DNA of 64,000 bases. Source: Apostichopus japonicus (Eukaryota; Echinodermata; Holothuroidea; Aspidochirotida; Stichopodidae). The stretch spans positions 25,691,489 through 25,755,488 of the forward strand of contig NC_092572.1 of assembly GCF_037975245.1 (NCBI RefSeq), in the 5' to 3' direction. A model generated the notes under the pieces. It worked only from the letters and a program-made list of their open reading frames with translations. It made no database searches and was not told the DNA's origin. A program made the position numbers and the translations under genes. This document shows positions 62,001 to 64,000 of this stretch, piece after piece (the first letter of the stretch is position 1; every line of letters begins with the position of its first letter).

Positions 62001-63801
62001 ACGGATGATCATGAAAAAGAGTTTGGATTGCTTTAATTTTCAATCTCATAGGATATCAACTTGACTCAAAGTGAGTGAAGTTTGTAAAATGCAAGTTGAT
62101 GTTACGCGGGTATTTTATCATTATCGTTATCAGTATCAATATAAAATGAAACAAAACAAAACTGATAACAAACTGCTGATCCACTGAAGAGCATGTGTAA
62201 GAGAATGTGTAAAAGTAAGTTGGCCTGACGTTTCGATCCTAGAAGGATCTTCTTCATAGGCTGGATGACAAGTAACAGTAAAAGAGGGGAACAAATACAC
62301 GCACATAATACAGACAGGTTAATGAGCAGGGTGAACACAAAGAAGAAAGATGTAAGAGGATTAGTAGAGAAGGGATGGAGATAAGAAAGAGACCAACATG
62401 GGGAAGAGGAGAGGTAGGTGATAAGCTGTAGAGGGACAAAGAGAGATTTATGCTCATAAAAGGAATGTAACATTTCTTCAGTGCATTCTGGAATATTAAA
62501 TAAAATATACTGAATACAAAATATTCATCTCTTATGAAAGATAATTGCGACGAATAACCTCCAAGTATTGCAAGAGAAACCGTTCTCGTTTCGGAAAGAG
62601 GGACGACTGCCATTGACCATACTTTTGGAAGATGTAATTCCAATGTCCTGGAAATGTAATGAAAGAGACAAACATCAGGTAATGACGAGTTCAAGTTTTA
62701 TTGCTATATCGGTTCTATGTTCTCTAAGTTCTTCAATCCGTTGGAATTTAAACGTTGTATCATTGTGACCAAGCCTTGTGGTAATGGAGACATAACTGGA
62801 AACCGCTTAAATTGGTTAAGTTTACACCGTCCTCAGTTTAATCTCTTCTTGTAGAAAATGCTACTGATTATGAGCAAACTGATTGTATTGTCATATACCC
62901 GCAAAATGCCATATTTCCAGCAGAGTAAATATAACACAGTTTTGACATTATCGGTTTTTAGGTTTCATGCATTCATGCAGCCTTATTATGTATCTGCAAA
63001 TTTTCACATCTTTTTTTTTCAGAAAATTCCGTTCACGACAGTAGAGCTATCCGTAGAATTCTCGTGTCCCTTTGTCTTTAAGAAGATTGCAGATGACGAA
63101 TGTGTCTGTTACTTTAAAGCTGCACAAACAGAAGAAATGAAATTAGTTGTTCCGATCAAGGTTTGTACAGAATTGATCATGATGTGACTTTTAAAGTGCA
63201 GCAATACACATAAACAAACCTTATCGCTTATGTCAGAATACTGTTATCAAAATCCGTTGATACATTTTTATGTTGTCACATTTGAAATATACCCAAGATT
63301 TTCTTAAACATCCTTCCAGTAAGAATTGATGGCATGGAAACCATCTCCCTTAAACCTAGCAGTGCTGTTTCATCCCACCCTTTCCATGGACCAAACGGAA
63401 ATCAAATACAAATACATGTGTAACTATTTTCAATGACACAAAATCTGGGAGATAGGTTGCTGCCTGACTAATATGTCTGCAGAATTTTGTTGACAATGAC
63501 GATGGCGAGGACAACGACCATGAATATGACCAAAAAAAATGATGAACATGGCTATGAATGTTACGTAACAGATCACTATCTGCATAGTAGGCTAAGATAT
63601 CTTCTTTAGACTTAACTAGCATCGTTTTGCCTTTTTTTTTAGAGTTCTGAGAAGCCATTAGCAGGAGGAACTTACCTGACAAAGCACAATACAGTTGATA
63701 AGAGGTCATCGTCGGCAGAAGCCTTAACTGTAGACAGTACAGTGAACGATGCATTCCTGAGGGTAGTGTTAAACTATTTCCATTATATGCGATTTAAGTA
63801 A
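52244..63801 (+). CDS. NLR-type immune gene: propeller-DED-DED-NACHT-ZU5-UPA (12 exons, 5' incomplete)
   Basis: Twelve exons on one strand assemble into about 1,400 residues. Order: beta-propeller-like region (residues about 1-272), DED1 (273-362), DED2 (363-466), NACHT with winged-helix-like region (467-1041), helical region, ZU5, UPA-like region, tail. Every identified junction has GT-AG borders, and phases agree at all but one (58832 to 59855). NACHT proteins of this kind are cytosolic STAND ATPases that oligomerise on activation. DEDs recruit FADD- or caspase-type partners; ZU5-UPA can hold such proteins inactive, as in PIDD and UNC5. No leucine-rich repeats are visible. The first exon and start codon are not found, since exon 52244 opens in mid-codon. 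The true 3' end may lie beyond the window. The function is inferred from domains. Confidence 0.8.
53061..54410 (+). other. Intron between propeller and DED1 exons
   Basis: Begins GTAAGT and ends TTTTTCTCTAG. It contains a C tract near 53181-53191 and an unsupported 80-codon frame at 53885-54127. No other structure was seen. Confidence 0.55.
54411..54681 (+). CDS. NLR gene exon: death effector domain 1
   Basis: The acceptor TTTTTCTCTAG ends at 54410; the donor GTAATC starts at 54682. It opens in phase 0, matching the propeller exon, and ends in phase 1. The encoded 90 residues have the DED pattern: an amphipathic helix (HLKKELSSRLNRDDWDNLRS), then LPPGQVSTI, then LLLLEERGYIHPSNVDRL, then a last helix with LSLQHAYLVTQTFKNL. 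The G-x-I-x-P-x-N-x-x-x-L segment is the most diagnostic part. DEDs form homotypic contacts with FADD-like adaptors and initiator caspases. There is no ATG near the exon start, so a coding exon must precede it. Confidence 0.78.
55421..55732 (+). CDS. NLR gene exon: death effector domain 2
   Basis: The acceptor follows a long T tract (TTTTTTTTTTGGCAAATG ... TTTCAG ending 55420); the donor GTATAT starts at 55733. Phase 1 in, phase 1 out, so it joins DED1 and the NACHT exon without frame change. The segment (EYGRFLASLATHLTLEIQEK, then LSFLLTLDDMGKIHPADVNN, then EEYHLLQAVAKIDEY) repeats the DED1 layout, including the G-x-I-H-P-x-x-V motif. A tandem DED recalls caspase-8/10 and c-FLIP. It is separated from DED1 by a 739-bp intron without recognised features. 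A second reading frame open across the same exon is a shadow. Confidence 0.75.
56335..58058 (+). CDS. NLR gene exon: NACHT domain
   Basis: The acceptor TATATCTCATTACAG ends at 56334; the donor GTAAAG starts at 58059. Phase 1 in, phase 0 out, 575 residues. Walker A GQPGSGKT is at 56583-56606; Walker B VYLILDGLEE lies at about 56799-56828 (two acidic residues after DG, as in NACHT rather than AP-ATPases). A sensor-like segment LPNCTVLITARTDFAKDLPP follows. After the NTPase come a helical domain (VPLLFVLSVH; LEELAFNGLCRG), a Ser/Asp/Glu-rich insertion (about 57430-57650) and FLHKLIQEWYAARFL, the conserved HK-x-x-QEWYAA motif typical of metazoan NACHT proteins. The ATP-binding residues appear intact. 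The ATG at 56283 lies in the intron and is not used in this model. Confidence 0.88.
58059..58629 (+). other. Intron after the NACHT exon
   Basis: Begins GTAAAG and ends TTTTATTTTACTAG. No feature recognised; the small minus-strand frame at 58080-58265 is unsupported. Confidence 0.55.
58630..58832 (+). CDS. NLR gene exon: helical region downstream of NACHT
   Basis: The acceptor TTATTTTACTAG ends at 58629; the donor GTGAGC starts at 58833. It opens in phase 0, agreeing with the NACHT exon, and ends after two bases of a codon. It encodes 67 residues with alternating hydrophobic spacing (KLTDVLESATDKFLLLKSG, then LGVLDTLQAIEVSRWDHKL, then YEDIINFLANSG). It is probably a helical linker; I see no LRR consensus. 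The way it joins to the next exon is unresolved: adding the exon at 59855 directly gives Cys then TGA. Confidence 0.65.
58833..59854 (+). other. Intron, possibly hiding a small exon
   Basis: Contains a short G tract near 59018-59028 and minor frames without support. A small exon of length 2 modulo 3 within it would repair the phase conflict between the flanking exons. One AG/GT-bounded candidate near 59591-59624 has the wrong length class (34 bp), so it does not solve the problem. Confidence 0.4.
59855..59916 (+). CDS. NLR gene small exon before ZU5 (a)
   Basis: The acceptor follows a strong pyrimidine tract (TTTTTTTCTTCTTCTTTACAG ending 59854, given here as TTTTTTTCTTC and TTCTTTACAG). The donor GGTAAG lies at 59917. 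The only stop-free frame takes the first two bases as the end of a codon and then reads EWIIGAKLIHTLDVASGEWA, ending in phase 0. That needs a preceding exon ending in phase 1, whereas the preceding recognised exon ends in phase 2. Confidence 0.55.
60097..60157 (+). CDS. NLR gene small exon before ZU5 (b)
   Basis: The acceptor GATCATTTAG ends at 60096; the donor GTAAGC starts at 60158. Phase 0 in, phase 1 out, encoding MDFRLKGASSYSPAAIKALP. The phases agree with 59855-59916 upstream and the ZU5 exon downstream. It is likely a linker between the helical region and ZU5. Confidence 0.6.
60811..60896 (+). repeat. 22-bp minisatellite in the intron before the ZU5 exon
   Basis: Almost four copies of TACAAAACCTTCAGGGCATTGA, the last one truncated, ending about 45 bp before the acceptor at 60941. 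Confidence 0.93.
60942..61265 (+). CDS. NLR gene exon: ZU5 domain
   Basis: The acceptor TTTCTTGCTCTTTCTTCCAACAG ends at 60941 (tract TTTCTTGCTC, then TTTCTTCCAACAG); the donor GTAAGA starts at 61266. Phase 1 in, phase 1 out, 108 residues. It carries the ZU5 signature: a glycine pair before a beta strand (VDQEGGYLEIPNSGVLLEIP), then AKALNESYRIEMRIIPHCF, then SSVVIELLPENIKLLHPVRL with LPHC. ZU5 occurs in UNC5 receptors, ankyrins, ZO-1 and PIDD, where with UPA it folds onto neighbouring domains to keep the protein inactive. Here it is the part that would usually be an LRR region in an NLR. Confidence 0.82.
61544..61767 (+). CDS. NLR gene exon: ZU5/UPA boundary region
   Basis: The acceptor TTGTACTCTTTAAAG ends at 61543; the donor GTGAGT starts at 61768. 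Phase 1 in, phase 0 out, 75 residues of mostly beta-type sequence: NCTIKLESFSWKTCQV, EIKVYAACSQQL, and finally IEVGYYLDLPGEKE. Position and strand pattern fit the start of a UPA-like domain. Shadow frames over the same bases were ignored. Confidence 0.68.
62541..62678 (+). CDS. NLR gene exon: UPA-like region, part 1
   Basis: The acceptor CATCTCTTATGAAAG ends at 62540 (rather weak tract); the donor GTAATG starts at 62679. Exactly 46 codons, phase 0 on both sides, reading IIATNNLQVLQEKPFSFRKE and then GRLPLTILLEDVIPMSWKC. The PF-F-x(4)-L-L-I-LED-x-x-x-x-W pattern is like the UPA domains that follow ZU5. The TTG-initiated sub-frame inside is not a separate gene. Confidence 0.65.
62679..63022 (+). 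other. Intron
   Basis: Begins GTAATG and ends CTTTTTTTTTCAG. No further features seen. Confidence 0.55.
63023..63160 (+). CDS. NLR gene exon: UPA-like region, part 2
   Basis: The acceptor TTTTTTTTTCAG ends at 63022; the donor GTTTGT starts at 63161. It is again exactly 46 codons in phase 0, the same length as the preceding exon: KIPFTTVELSVEFSCPFVFK, then CVCYFKAAQTEEMKLVVPIK. Beta-rich, cysteine-containing; consistent with completion of the UPA-like fold. Confidence 0.65.
63643..63801 (+). CDS. NLR gene last recognised exon
   Basis: The acceptor GTTTTGCCTTTTTTTTTTAG ends at 63642. Phase 0, encoding SSEKPLAGGTYLTKHNTVDK, a serine-rich stretch and DAFLRVVLNYFHYMRFK before TAA at 63799-63801. 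It may be the terminal exon. Alternatively a donor-like AGG/GTAGTG at 63763 could splice onward, because proteins with ZU5-UPA commonly end in a death domain and none is seen here. No AATAAA within a short distance settles it, though ATTCAATAAATG near 63825 could serve as a polyadenylation signal. Confidence 0.5.
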   Translation, partial: SSEKPLAGGTYLTKHNTVDKRSSSAEALTVDSTVNDAFLRVVLNYFHYMRFK

Positions 63802-64000
63802 TTCGCTTAAAAGATTTCGGCATAATTCAATAAATGTCATTTAACGATACCTCAGATGATATTAAAACTTAACAACATGGGTTCCAACGTAATAGTCAGT
63901 ACTTGTGAATGCCAGAACACAAACACCGGATATTATCACTTCGTTACCTAAATTAACGATGAGTTTTACGACTAATTTAAAGTGCTAACACCGGTCCTAT
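63802..64000. other. 3' flank of the NLR gene, or intron
   Basis: AT-rich, with CAATAAATG near 63827. No coding frame seen before the window ends. Confidence 0.4.

Overview
The window looks like nuclear DNA of an animal: AT-rich, intron-bearing, and full of microsatellites and short DNA-transposon remnants. No bacterial or organellar gene organisation is visible. The one well-supported host gene is an NLR-type innate immune gene that combines death-effector (DED), NACHT, ZU5 and UPA-like regions. Such combinations are typical of invertebrate deuterostomes with large NLR repertoires. An echinoderm is my best guess, perhaps a sea cucumber, but the phylum is inferred from domain content only.

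Layout. From about 1 to 52 kb the window is essentially gene-poor. It holds (TA)n and related microsatellites, a 700-bp array of a 12-bp monomer (12.6-13.3 kb), a long (AAT)n tract (24.9-25.2 kb) and at least four different foldback or TIR elements. It also holds a set of non-autonomous hAT-like elements. Most share a terminus resembling CAGTGGCGTAG, and several are bounded by visible 8-bp target-site duplications (3.6-4.8, 13.9-14.3, 31.4-31.9, 40.35-40.67 and 50.2-50.5 kb). A 4.6-kb element with terminal inverted repeats (40.75-45.37 kb) carries arrays of a GACTGAA/TTCAGTC motif near its ends and two spliced-looking coding fragments. Two copies of a longer dispersed repeat lie at 45.4-47.1 and 49.2-51.0 kb, each broken by a later insertion. 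A possible exon of unknown function lies at 10.03-10.41 kb.

From 52.24 kb to about 63.8 kb, twelve exons on the plus strand form one gene: a beta-propeller-like N-terminal region, DED, DED, NACHT (Walker A GQPGSGKT and Walker B LILDGLEE), a helical region, ZU5, a UPA-like region and a short tail. The 5' end is not found, and the 3' end may continue past the window. Splice phases agree at every junction except one (58832 to 59855), where direct joining would give a stop codon. By family knowledge the protein should be a cytosolic signalling scaffold: NACHT for ATP-dependent assembly, DEDs for recruiting caspase- or FADD-like partners, and ZU5-UPA for autoinhibition. These roles are inferred, not shown.
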